Below are positions 40,213-48,354 of a stretch of DNA of 64,000 nucleotides, one piece after another. Position 1 is the first letter of the stretch, and each line of letters starts with the position of its first letter. This stretch comes from Saccharothrix sp. NRRL B-16314 (GTDB lineage: Bacteria > Actinomycetota > Actinomycetes > Mycobacteriales > Pseudonocardiaceae), in NCBI RefSeq assembly GCF_000716595.1, contig NZ_JNXC01000038.1:40246-104245 (forward strand). The letters are read 5' to 3'. The notes under the pieces are model-generated. The model had not been told where the DNA came from. It saw only the letters and a list, made by a program, of their open reading frames with translations, and ran no database searches. Made by a program: the position numbers and the translations under genes.

Positions 40213-42141
40213 TCAGGCCAAGTGGCGGCCCCACCACTCCAGCACCGCGTCGAACCGCTGCTTGCGGTGGCGCGGTTTGCCGGAGCGGGTCAGCTCGTGG
40301 CCCTCACCGGGGAACAGCAGCATCTCCGCCTCGACGCCGTTGCGGCGCAGGGCGACGAACATCCGCTGCGCCTGTTCGAGCGGGCAGCGCCAGTCGTGCT
40401 CGGAGTGCACCACCATGAACGGCATGGTGATCTTCTCGGCGTAGGTCAGCGGGCTCATCGCGCGCTGCCGCTCCGGGCTCGGCCCGCAGTAGGCGTCGGC
40501 GAAGAACCAGCCGATGTCCGACGAGCCGCCGAACGAGTCCCACGCGTTGACGGCGCGCTCGCTCCACGCGGCGCGGAACCGCTCGCCGTGGTGCGCGGCC
40601 AGCCACGAGGTCATGAACCCGCCGTACGAGCCGCCCATCACGCCCACGCGGTCGGCGTCGAGGGCCGGGTTCTCCAGCGCGACGTCGAGCACGGCGAGGA
40701 CGTCGTCCACGTCGACCGTGCCGAAGGCGCCGATCACGGCCTGGCCGTGCGCCTGCCCGTACCCGGCGGAACCGCGCGGGTTGGGCAGCACGACGGCGTA
40801 CCCGGCGGCGGCGTACACCTGCGCCTCGTCGAAGAAGCCCCAGCCGTGGTACATGAACGGGCCGCCGTGCACGGCCAGCACCACCGGGTGCGGGCCCTCG
40901 CCCTCGGGCAGCACGACCCAGCCGTGCACCGGGTAACCGTCGGGCGCGGTGCCGGTGAGCTCCGCGGCCCGCCGCAGCGGCACCTCCGAGCCGAAGTCGG
41001 TCAGCGTGCCGCCGCCGACGAGCACGACCTCGCCGGGGTTGTCCGAAGTGGACACCACGGCCACGATCCGGTCGCCGTCCGCGTCGAACGACTTCACCTC
41101 GGCCTGCGCACCGGCCAGCACTTCGAGGTCGGGCAGCACGGCGTTGTCGGCGTCCAGCGGCACGCGGCGCAGCTCGACCGCGCCCCGGTTCCGGACCGCC
41201 ACGAGCACACCCGCGTCGGTCACCACGGGAGGGCCGGCGGCCTTCTCGCAGTCCACCGTCTCCAGGTCGGTGAGCCGGGTGACGCGCTCGCCGTCGAACC
41301 GCCACAGGCTCGTGTTCCGCGCGACCGTGCCCGACACCGTGCCCGGCCCCGAGACCGGCCCGTGCTCGGCCGAGTAGAACAGCACCCCGCCGTCGGGCAG
41401 CGCGACCGGCCTCGCGGCCCAGCCCGCCGTCCGCACGACCAGCTCGGGGGCGCCACCGGACGCGGGCACGCGGTAGACGTCGTTGTCGAACGACTCGGCC
41501 ACGCCCAGGTCGCGGTCGGCCATGAACAGCACGGCCTCGCCGTCCGCGGTCCAGGCCGGCTCCGCCGCGGAGAACGTGCCGTCGGTCAGCTCCACCGGCT
41601 CGGTGTCCGGGTCCAGCGCGTCCACGGCGAACAGCCGCGCGTGCCGGTCGGCGGTGAAGCCGACGTCGTCCAGCCGGTAGTCGAGCCGGGTGATGTGGCG
41701 GGGCGCCTCGGCGTCCGGTGCCGGCGCTTCCTCACCCTCGACGAGCGGCGCGCCGTAGCGGCCGCGCTCGGGCACCCGTGCGGTGAACGCGAGCCGACGC
41801 GAGTCGGGCGCCCACACCGGCACGCCCGCGCCCAGCTCCAGGTCGGTGACCCGACGGGCCTCGCCGCCGTCGGCCGGCATCACGTGCAGCTGCGGCGCCT
41901 TGCCACGGGCCGTGACGCGCAGGAACGCGACCCAGCGCCCGTCCGGTGAGATCCGGGGGGCCAGATCGCGTTCCGCCCACGTCCATCGACGCACCCCGCC
42001 GCCGTCCGGGGCGACGCGGTGCAGCCCGCCCCGGTAGGCGTTCGCGGTGACGTCCGGGCAGGTCACGTCCACCAGGACGAGGTCACCGCGCACCGACACG
42101 GAGCCGGGCAGGGTCAGCGATTGCAAGTCATCGGGGCGCAC
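40213..42141 (-). CDS. S9-family (acylaminoacyl/oligo-) peptidase
   Basis: A 642-residue serine peptidase. Residues 1-380 form a beta-propeller (WDVRPDD-type start, repeated PDGRWVAFLRV and PDSRRLAFTARV strands). The C-terminal alpha/beta hydrolase domain carries the nucleophile in GVMGGSYGGFMTSWLA, the Asp in VVHSEHDWRCPLEQ and the His in FPGEGHELTRSGKPRHR. The ending is typical of actinobacterial acylaminoacyl-peptidase-like enzymes. The start at GTG 42141 (MRPDDLQSL) lies eight bases after TAGCGT and agrees with related proteins. It has no signal sequence, so it is cytoplasmic and acts on short peptides. Confidence 0.93.
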   Translation of the reverse strand: MRPDDLQSLTLPGSVSVRGDLVLVDVTCPDVTANAYRGGLHRVAPDGGGVRRWTWAERDLAPRISPDGRWVAFLRVTARGKAPQLHVMPADGGEARRVTDLELGAGVPVWAPDSRRLAFTARVPERGRYGAPLVEGEEAPAPDAEAPRHITRLDYRLDDVGFTADRHARLFAVDALDPDTEPVELTDGTFSAAEPAWTADGEAVLFMADRDLGVAESFDNDVYRVPASGGAPELVVRTAGWAARPVALPDGGVLFYSAEHGPVSGPGTVSGTVARNTSLWRFDGERVTRLTDLETVDCEKAAGPPVVTDAGVLVAVRNRGAVELRRVPLDADNAVLPDLEVLAGAQAEVKSFDADGDRIVAVVSTSDNPGEVVLVGGGTLTDFGSEVPLRRAAELTGTAPDGYPVHGWVVLPEGEGPHPVVLAVHGGPFMYHGWGFFDEAQVYAAAGYAVVLPNPRGSAGYGQAHGQAVIGAFGTVDVDDVLAVLDVALENPALDADRVGVMGGSYGGFMTSWLAAHHGERFRAAWSERAVNAWDSFGGSSDIGWFFADAYCGPSPERQRAMSPLTYAEKITMPFMVVHSEHDWRCPLEQAQRMFVALRRNGVEAEMLLFPGEGHELTRSGKPRHRKQRFDAVLEWWGRHLA

Positions 42142-42149
42142 GTCCCAGG

Positions 42150-42155
42150 ACGCTA
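42150..42155 (-). promoter_or_regulatory. -10 element of the S9 peptidase gene
   Basis: TAGCGT on the minus strand lies eight bases before the GTG at 42141, supporting a leaderless start there rather than the in-frame TTG at 42174. Confidence 0.4.
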
Positions 42156-42194
42156 CCGCACCGATCCTTAGCAAGGCTCACGAGAATTTGACGC

Positions 42195-43205
42195 TCACAG
42201 ATGGTCACTCCCGGACGCCTGCTCGACCGCCTCGGCGGCGTCCCGCTTCGCCTTCACCAGGCTCGCGATGGTGGTGATCGCCAGTACGCCGATGATCACC
42301 GACAGGGACAGCTCGATGCCGATGGTCGGCACGTGCAGCGGCTCGCCGCCGTTGAGGAAGAACAGCGAGTTCGTGTGCAGCGCCTCGAGGATCAGCTTCA
42401 CGCCGATGAAGCCCAGGATCACCGACAGCCCGATGGACAGGTACACCAGCTTGCTCAGCAGCCCGCCGAGCAGGAAGTACAGCTGGCGCAGACCCATCAG
42501 GGCGAACGCGTTCGCGGTGAAGACCAGGAACGGCTCCTTGGTCAGGCCGAAGATCGCCGGGATGGAGTCCAGCGCGAACAGCAGGTCCGTGGTGCCGATG
42601 GCGACGATGACGATGAACATCGGCGTGACGAACCGCCGGCCGTCGATCTTCACGAACGACTTGGAGCCCTGGTAGCCGTCGGTCACCGGGTACACCTTGC
42701 GGACGAGCCGCAGCGCGATGTTCTCCTTGTACTCCTCTTCCTCCTCGTTGTGGTCCGTCCGCGCCAGCTTGTAGCCGGTGTAGATGAGGAACAACCCGAA
42801 GAGGTAGAAGACCCAGCTGAACTCGGCGATGACCGCCGCGCCCACGGCGATGAAGATGCCGCGCATGACCAGCGCCATCAGGATGCCGATCAGCAGCACC
42901 TTGTGCTGGTGGATCGCGGGCACCTTGAAGGTGGTCATGATGATCAGGAAGATGAACAGGTTGTCGACGCTCAGGGAGTACTCGGTGATGTACCCGGCGA
43001 AGAACTCGCCCGCGTACACACCACCGGACCAGAACCAGATCCCGACGCCGAACAGGATCGCGACCCCGACGTAGAACGTGACCCACCGGGCTGCTTCACC
43101 GATGGTGACCTCGTGCGGTTTGCGGTCGACGATGAAGAGGTCGATGGCCAGGAGGACCACCAGGCCGGCGATCGTGGCAAACCACAGCCACACGGGTACG
43201 GACAT
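42195..43205 (-). CDS. TerC-family membrane protein (Mn exporter-type), riboswitch-controlled
   Basis: A 336-residue TerC/Alx-type membrane protein with about nine helices. Conserved acidic membrane motifs are present: SLSVDNLFIFLIIMTTF (about residues 75-91) and TTDLLFALDSIPAIFGLT (about residues 205-222). A cytoplasmic acidic loop (ARTDHNEEEEEYKENIA) lies between them. TerC proteins downstream of yybP-ykoY riboswitches export manganese or help load secreted Mn enzymes. The ATG 43205 has GGAGGT as ribosome site, which is sequestered by the riboswitch in the off state (see that entry). Confidence 0.93.
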   Translation of the reverse strand: MSVPVWLWFATIAGLVVLLAIDLFIVDRKPHEVTIGEAARWVTFYVGVAILFGVGIWFWSGGVYAGEFFAGYITEYSLSVDNLFIFLIIMTTFKVPAIHQHKVLLIGILMALVMRGIFIAVGAAVIAEFSWVFYLFGLFLIYTGYKLARTDHNEEEEEYKENIALRLVRKVYPVTDGYQGSKSFVKIDGRRFVTPMFIVIVAIGTTDLLFALDSIPAIFGLTKEPFLVFTANAFALMGLRQLYFLLGGLLSKLVYLSIGLSVILGFIGVKLILEALHTNSLFFLNGGEPLHVPTIGIELSLSVIIGVLAITTIASLVKAKRDAAEAVEQASGSDHL

Positions 43206-43214
43206 CAGACAATT

Positions 43215-43352
43215 ACCTCCGGTGCATCGCGCGCACGCCAATGACCGGAGGTCTCCTCCGCCGGTTCCGCGAAACCGACCGGCGGCACCGGGAACCTCAC
43301 GCCAGGCTCCGTGCTGACGACACCGCCGCGAGGGAGTACTCCCCTCCACGCT
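43215..43352 (-). ncRNA. yybP-ykoY manganese riboswitch
   Basis: Read on the minus strand, the leader contains the two conserved metal-binding segments of the yybP-ykoY aptamer: GGGGAGTACTCCC (43333-43347 region) and GGCGGAGGAGACCTCC (43245-43262 region), connected by GC-rich paired arms (CCGGTGCCGCCGG). Downstream, the 9-base ACCTCCGGT (43244-43252) is the exact complement of ACCGGAGGT (43215-43223), which holds the terC ribosome site; the loop is 20 bases. Without Mn the site would be masked. With Mn the aptamer uses ACCTCC and frees it. The aptamer identification is from remembered consensus. Confidence 0.8.
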
Positions 43353-43487
43353 CAGCACAGTCTCACGCATGAATGCGGGTTCGCGCCAGCGGAGGTGATC
43401 GGACGCACCCGTCCGGGGCCTCGGACGGCCGGACGCACCTGAGGGGTGCCACGCTCGGCTGACAGCCCGTTCTCAGGTAATCGCGCC

Positions 43488-43493
43488 TATGGT
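43488..43493 (+). promoter_or_regulatory. -10 element of hydrolase-ABC fusion gene
   Basis: TATGGT lies seven bases before GTG 43501, so the in-frame ATG at 43489 is part of the -10 rather than the start. Confidence 0.4.
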
Positions 43494-43500
43494 CAACTCC

Positions 43501-46365
43501 GTGGCCTCCCTCAACCGCCTCCGCGGTAGGTGGTCGCTCCCCGCGCTCGTCGTGTTGGTCGCCCTCGTGGGCGCCTTCGTCGTCTGGACGCGCCAGGGAG
43601 ACGACCCCGCCCCGGTGAGCACCCGCGACGCGGTGATCGACGTGCCGGAAAGTCCGGACAGCGACCGCACCGTGCAGATCGACACCACCCTTTACCTGCC
43701 CGAACGCACACCCGCGCCCGCCGTGCTGCTGCCGCACGGCTTCGGCGGCAGCAAGGCGAGCGTCGCCGCACAGGCGACCGAGCTCGCGCAGCGCGGGTTC
43801 GTGGTGCTGGCGTACTCGGCGCGCGGCTTCGGCCGCAGCACCGGGCAGATCGCGCTGAACTCGCTGGACCACGAGGTCCGCGACGCGCAGAAGCTGCTCG
43901 ACTGGCTGGCCACCCGGGAGGAGGTGGTGACCGACGGTGGCGGTGACCCGAAGGTCGGTGTGACCGGCGGCTCGTACGGCGGCGCGCTGGCGCTGTCGCT
44001 GGCCGGCGTCGACCCGCGGGTGGACACCATCGCGCCCGTCATCACCTGGAACGACCTCGGCCAGGCGCTGCTGCCGAACTCGGCGAGCACCGACGACGTG
44101 GCCGGCGCCACCCCGTCACCCGGCGCGTTCGCCGACGACGGCGTGTTCAAGCGGTCCTGGGCGGGCATCTTCTTCTCCGCCGGGCTGTCCGGCGCGGACA
44201 CCGCGAACCCCGGCCAGGAGGCCTCCGAGCCGGGGCAGGACGACGACGCGGGCAGTAACCTCGACAGCGCGGCCACGGCGGCAACAACACCGCCCCAGCA
44301 GCAGGGCGACGACCCCCGGCCCGCCGGTCCGGTGAACGGCGCCTGCGGTCGCTTCCAGGCCGACGTGTGCGCCGCTTACACCGAGGTCGCGACCACCGGC
44401 AAGGCAGGCCCGGAGACGCTGGAGATCCTCCGCCGCGCCTCGCCGTCGGCCGTGACCGACAAGATCACCCAGCCGACGCTGCTGGTCCAGGGCGAGCAGG
44501 ACACTCTGTTCGGCCTCGACCAGGCCGACGCCAACGCCCGCGAGATCGCCGCGAACAACGCGAAGGTCAAGGTCGTCTGGTACTCTGGCGGCCACGACGG
44601 CGGCTCACCCGGCCCGGAGCTGCGCGGCCAGATCGCCGACTGGATGGCGTTCCACCTGGAGGGCAAGGGCGCCGACCCCGGCACGACCTTCGAGTACACC
44701 GTGGTCGGCGCGTTCCGCAGCAGCGGTGCGCCGTCACTGCGCAACGTCGTCGCGCCGAGCTACCCCGGCCTCGACGGCTCGACCGGAGCCGAGCGACGGG
44801 ACATCGGGCTCTCCGGCCGCGAGCAGGTCGTGGTCAACCCGGCGGGCGGCAACCCGGCCGCCGTGTCCAGCCTGCCGGGCCTCGGCTCGGCGCTGACCAG
44901 GTCCAGCTCGCTCGCCTCCCGGCTGTCCCTCGACCTGCCGGGGCAGGCAGCGGTGTTCCAGAGCGAGCCGCAGACCGCGCAGACCCTGCTGACCGGCGCG
45001 TCGACCGTCAAGCTGCGGGTCGCACCGGTGCCGGGCCAGGCCGTTCCCCCGGAGGGCGCGGTCCTGTTCGTGAAGCTGTACGACGCGGACGGCAGCGGCG
45101 TGCGCACCCTGCCCGGCTCGGCCGTGGCACCGGTGCGCGTGGCGCTCCCCGCCGACGGCACGCCGGTCGACGTCACCGTGACCCTGCCCGGCGCGGTGCG
45201 CCCGGTCGAGGCGGATCACCGCCTGCAGCTGGTCGTGTCGACCACCGACATGGCGTACGCGAACGCGGAGGAGCCCGCCGCCTACCGGATCTCGCTGGCC
45301 TCCCCGGCCCTGTCGGTCCCGGTGGTGGCCGGCGTGAACGCGACCAGCGAGGTGCCGACCGAGGCCCTGTGGGGCATCGCGATCGTCCTGGCCGTCTGCG
45401 TCATCACCGGCGTGGTGGCCTGGTTCCGCCGCAGGCTGACCGCGGACGTCGACCCGGACCTCGAAGCGGTGCCGCTGGTGATCGAGGGCCTGACCAAGTC
45501 CTACCCCGGCGGGCTGACCGCCGTGAAGGACCTGTCCTTCCGGGTGGAGCACGGCCAGGTGCTGGGCTTGCTCGGCCCCAACGGCGCGGGCAAGACCACC
45601 ACGCTGCGCATGCTGATGGGCCTGATCCGACCCAGCGACGGCGGAATCCGGGTGTTCGGCCACCGGGTGAGCCCGGGAGCACCCGTGCTGTCCCGGATCG
45701 GGTCGTTCGTCGAGGGCTCCGGCTTCCTGCCGCACCTGTCCGGTGCCGAGAACCTGAGGCTCTACTGGGCGGCGACCGGCCGTCCGCCGGAGCAGGCGCA
45801 CATGGAAGAGGCCCTGGAGATCGCGGGTCTCGGCAACGCCGTCCAGCGGCGGGTGCGGACCTACAGCCAGGGCATGCGGCAGCGGCTGGCGATCGCCCAG
45901 GCCATGCTCGGCCTGCCGGACCTGCTGGTGCTGGACGAGCCGACCAACGGTCTCGACCCGCCCCAGATCCACCAGATGCGCGAGGTGCTGCGCCGCTACG
46001 CGGCGGCCGGGCGGACGGTGCTGGTGTCGTCGCACCTGCTCGCCGAGGTCGAGCAGACGTGCTCGCACGTCGTCGTGATGCACAAGGGCAAGCTGGTGGC
46101 GGCCGGTCCGGTGGACGAGATCGCGACCGGTGGCGGCGAGGCGAGCTTCCGGGTCGACCGGCCCGACGAGGCGGCCACCGTCCTGCGAAGCCTGTCCGGC
46201 GTGCACGACGTGCACGTGGACGGCGAACAGGTCCACGCCAGCCTCAACGGCACGCCACGCGCGTCGGCGTTGCAGGCGCTGGTGGCAGCAGGCGTCGCCG
46301 TGGACCAGGCCGGTCCCCGCTGGCGGTTGGAAGACGCGTTCCTGGAGTTGGTGGGCGGCGAATGA
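43501..46365 (+). CDS. Fusion: extracytoplasmic alpha/beta hydrolase plus ABC transporter ATPase
   Basis: A 954-residue two-part protein. After an N-terminal membrane anchor (WSLPALVVLVALVGAFVVW) comes an X-Pro dipeptidyl-peptidase/CocE-like hydrolase with nucleophile GVTGGSYGGALAL (about residue 157), acid VQGEQDTLFGLDQAD and His WYSGGHDGGSPG, and a C-terminal jelly-roll-type domain. A second membrane helix (LWGIAIVLAVCVITGVVAWF, about residues 620-640) leads into a complete ABC ATPase: Walker A LLGPNGAGKTTTLRML (about 690), signature YSQGMRQRLAIAQAM, Walker B LLVLDEPTNGLDP. The hydrolase would face outside and the ATPase inside. It is overlapped by the permease gene (ATGA). Confidence 0.88.
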   Translation: MASLNRLRGRWSLPALVVLVALVGAFVVWTRQGDDPAPVSTRDAVIDVPESPDSDRTVQIDTTLYLPERTPAPAVLLPHGFGGSKASVAAQATELAQRGFVVLAYSARGFGRSTGQIALNSLDHEVRDAQKLLDWLATREEVVTDGGGDPKVGVTGGSYGGALALSLAGVDPRVDTIAPVITWNDLGQALLPNSASTDDVAGATPSPGAFADDGVFKRSWAGIFFSAGLSGADTANPGQEASEPGQDDDAGSNLDSAATAATTPPQQQGDDPRPAGPVNGACGRFQADVCAAYTEVATTGKAGPETLEILRRASPSAVTDKITQPTLLVQGEQDTLFGLDQADANAREIAANNAKVKVVWYSGGHDGGSPGPELRGQIADWMAFHLEGKGADPGTTFEYTVVGAFRSSGAPSLRNVVAPSYPGLDGSTGAERRDIGLSGREQVVVNPAGGNPAAVSSLPGLGSALTRSSSLASRLSLDLPGQAAVFQSEPQTAQTLLTGASTVKLRVAPVPGQAVPPEGAVLFVKLYDADGSGVRTLPGSAVAPVRVALPADGTPVDVTVTLPGAVRPVEADHRLQLVVSTTDMAYANAEEPAAYRISLASPALSVPVVAGVNATSEVPTEALWGIAIVLAVCVITGVVAWFRRRLTADVDPDLEAVPLVIEGLTKSYPGGLTAVKDLSFRVEHGQVLGLLGPNGAGKTTTLRMLMGLIRPSDGGIRVFGHRVSPGAPVLSRIGSFVEGSGFLPHLSGAENLRLYWAATGRPPEQAHMEEALEIAGLGNAVQRRVRTYSQGMRQRLAIAQAMLGLPDLLVLDEPTNGLDPPQIHQMREVLRRYAAAGRTVLVSSHLLAEVEQTCSHVVVMHKGKLVAAGPVDEIATGGGEASFRVDRPDEAATVLRSLSGVHDVHVDGEQVHASLNGTPRASALQALVAAGVAVDQAGPRWRLEDAFLELVGGE

Positions 46366-47288
46366 GCGAGAACGGTGTGCACACTGATCCGGCGGCGATC
46401 TCCGACCTGACGGACGCGGCGGCGGCCGAGCACTCGTCGGTGGCGCCGGACGGCTCGAAGGTCGGCTACCGGGCCGGCCGGACGCTGCCCGTCCGGGTGG
46501 AGCTGATGCGGCAACTGCGCCGCAGGCGGACGCAGCTGGTACTGGGTTTCCTGGTGCTGCTGCCGGTCATCCTGGTGGTGGCGTTCGAACTCGGGCAGGC
46601 GTCGCCGAACCGCCGGGCGGGCGGGTTCGTCGACCTGGCCACGGCCAGCGGCGTGAACTTCGTGATCCTGACGCTGTTCGTCAGCGGGAGCTTCCTGCTG
46701 CCGATGATCGTGGCGTTGTTCTTCGGCGACACGATCGCGTCCGAGGCGTCGTGGTCCTCGTTGAAGTACCTGCTGGCCGCCCCGATCCCCCGGCACCGCC
46801 TGCTGCGGCGCAAGGCGCTGGCGTCCGGCCTGATGTCCGTGTTCGCGCTGGCGCTCCTGCCCGCGGTGGCCCTGGGCGTCGGCGTCGTCTGGTACGGGGC
46901 GGGGGAAGCGGTCTCACCGACCGGTGAGGCCGCGTCGTTCGGCGCCGGTGTCTACGGTGTGGCGCTGGCCGTCGTCTACATCTCGATCCACCTGTTCTGG
47001 GTGGCGGGCCTGGCGCTGTACCTCTCGGTGTCGACGGACGCGCCCCTGGGTGCGGTCGGCGGCGCGGTCCTGGCGTCGATCGTGTCGCAGATCCTCGACC
47101 AGATCACCGCGCTGGAAGGCCTGCGGGACTACCTGCCGACGCACTACGCGTTGGCCTGGGCGGACCTGCTGTCGTCCGACGTCGACTGGTCGCAGATGGC
47201 GAAGGGCACGTTCTCCGCCCTCGCCTTCGGCTCGTTCTTCACCCTGCTGGCAGCCCGCAAGTTCGCCCGCAAGGACATCACCAGCTGA
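46362..47288 (+). CDS. ABC transporter permease (ABC-2 type)
   Basis: A 308-residue membrane protein with about six helices and a 55-residue N-terminal cytoplasmic lead. The core VELMRQLRRRRTQLVLGFLV and the SSLKYLLAAPIPRHRLLRRK coupling-helix region are typical of ABC-2 permeases related to drug and lipid exporters. The ATG overlaps the stop of the ATPase fusion, so both are made together and likely form one exporter whose substrate may be cut or matured by the fused hydrolase (inference). It is followed by a strong terminator. Confidence 0.88.
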   Translation: MSENGVHTDPAAISDLTDAAAAEHSSVAPDGSKVGYRAGRTLPVRVELMRQLRRRRTQLVLGFLVLLPVILVVAFELGQASPNRRAGGFVDLATASGVNFVILTLFVSGSFLLPMIVALFFGDTIASEASWSSLKYLLAAPIPRHRLLRRKALASGLMSVFALALLPAVALGVGVVWYGAGEAVSPTGEAASFGAGVYGVALAVVYISIHLFWVAGLALYLSVSTDAPLGAVGGAVLASIVSQILDQITALEGLRDYLPTHYALAWADLLSSDVDWSQMAKGTFSALAFGSFFTLLAARKFARKDITS

Positions 47289-47305
47289 CTTGGTGACGAG
47301 GGTGG

Positions 47306-47343
47306 AGCGGCGCATCGGGACTTCCCGGTGCGCCGCTTCTCTT
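47306..47343 (+). terminator. Rho-independent-like terminator after the ABC operon
   Basis: AGCGGCGCA and TGCGCCGCT pair perfectly around an inner CGGG/CCCG stem, followed by TCTCTT. It ends the 43501-47288 operon and lies right before the next gene's -10. Confidence 0.8.
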
Positions 47344-47348
47344 AAGGT
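47343..47348 (+). promoter_or_regulatory. -10 element of the TerB-like gene
   Basis: TAAGGT lies six bases before the GTG at 47355 (leaderless), directly after the terminator. Confidence 0.45.
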
Positions 47349-47354
47349 GGTCAC

Positions 47355-47747
47355 GTGACTGTCTACACGGACGAGGAGAGCCGGACCCTGCGCACGGCCG
47401 TCTTCGGCGCGATGGTGCTGGTGTCCACCGCAGAGCCGGGTGCCCTGGACGAGGAGAGCCACGCGGGCATCCGGGCCATGGCGACGTTCTCGCCGCCGCT
47501 GCGCCGACTCCTGGGCGCCGCCCGACCCGAACTCCCCGCCGGCACGACTACCGACGTGGAGCACGGCGTGCTCGAAGCACTGCGCCACTCGGTGGCGATC
47601 TTGGCCGCCAAGGCCCCGGGGGACGCCGACGCCTTCCCCTCGACCGTGCTCGCGATCTGCGAGGAGGTCGCTTCGGCCGACGGCCGAGTGGGCCAGGCCG
47701 AACACGCCGTGGTGGCCAAGATCCGCACCGCCCTGACCACCCGCTGA
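47355..47747 (+). CDS. Small helical protein, TerB-like
   Basis: A 130-residue all-helical protein. The last 35 residues (TVLAICEEVASADGRVGQAE, then HAVVAKIRTAL) follow the pattern of the TerB/DjlA N-terminal fold (ADG-x-V-x4-E-x6-I), which binds metal or membranes in tellurite-resistance proteins. The first half (TAVFGAMVLVSTAEPGALDE) is less clear. The assignment is by pattern only. It stands alone between the ABC operon and a repeat array. Confidence 0.5.
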   Translation: MTVYTDEESRTLRTAVFGAMVLVSTAEPGALDEESHAGIRAMATFSPPLRRLLGAARPELPAGTTTDVEHGVLEALRHSVAILAAKAPGDADAFPSTVLAICEEVASADGRVGQAEHAVVAKIRTALTTR

Positions 47748-47824
47748 ACCGCCGCCCGGGCTGCGGCGGGGAGGCGGTGGTCGGCGGGAGGCGGTAATCG
47801 GCCGGGAGCCGGAACGCTCGCCGG

Positions 47825-48345
47825 GTGGCGGTTCAGCGGCCACCCGGCCCGACACCGGCCACCCGGCGCGCTACCCGCCACCTGGTTCGCCACCAGCCAC
47901 GCGGCACCGCAGCAGCCACCCAGCCCGACACCAGCCACCTGGCACGGCAGCAGCCACCAACCCCCCGCACGCCACCAGCCGCCCGGCACCGCAGCAGCCA
48001 CCCGGCCCTACACCAGCCACCCGGCACGGCAGCAGCCACCAACCCCCCGCACGCCACCGGCCATCCGGCGCGGCAGCAGCCGCCTGGCGCGGCATCCAGC
48101 CGCCAACCACCTGGTGCGCCACCAGCCGCCCGGCGCGCCACCAGCCGCCAACCACCGGCACCCGGCCCGCCACCGGCCATCCGGCACCGCAGCAGCCGCC
48201 CGGCGCGGCACCCAGCCGCCAACCACCCGGCACGCCACCCGACACCCGGCCCGCCACCAGCCATCCGGGCACCGCAGCAGCCACCCGGCGGCATCTAGCC
48301 GCCCGGCGCGGCATCTAGCCGCCCGGCGCGCCACCGGCCGCCAGG
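47825..48345. repeat. 520-bp GC-rich degenerate tandem repeat array
   Basis: No gene is seen here. The segment consists of CAGCCACCCGGCACCG-like words. A 36-bp block starting GGCACGGCAGCAGCCACC is repeated exactly at 47941 and 48023 (82 bases apart), and a 19-bp GCATCTAGCCGCCCGGCGC unit is repeated at 48293 and 48312. Reading frames are open on both strands simply because of the composition. It fills the gap between the TerB-like gene and the uvrB stop codon. Confidence 0.8.
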
Positions 48346-48354
48346 CGCGACGCC

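Noticed and set aside
47825..48334. Several open frames on both strands between the TerB-like gene and uvrB
   Set aside because: All are translations of the same degenerate GC-rich repeat and contain no domain or ribosome site.
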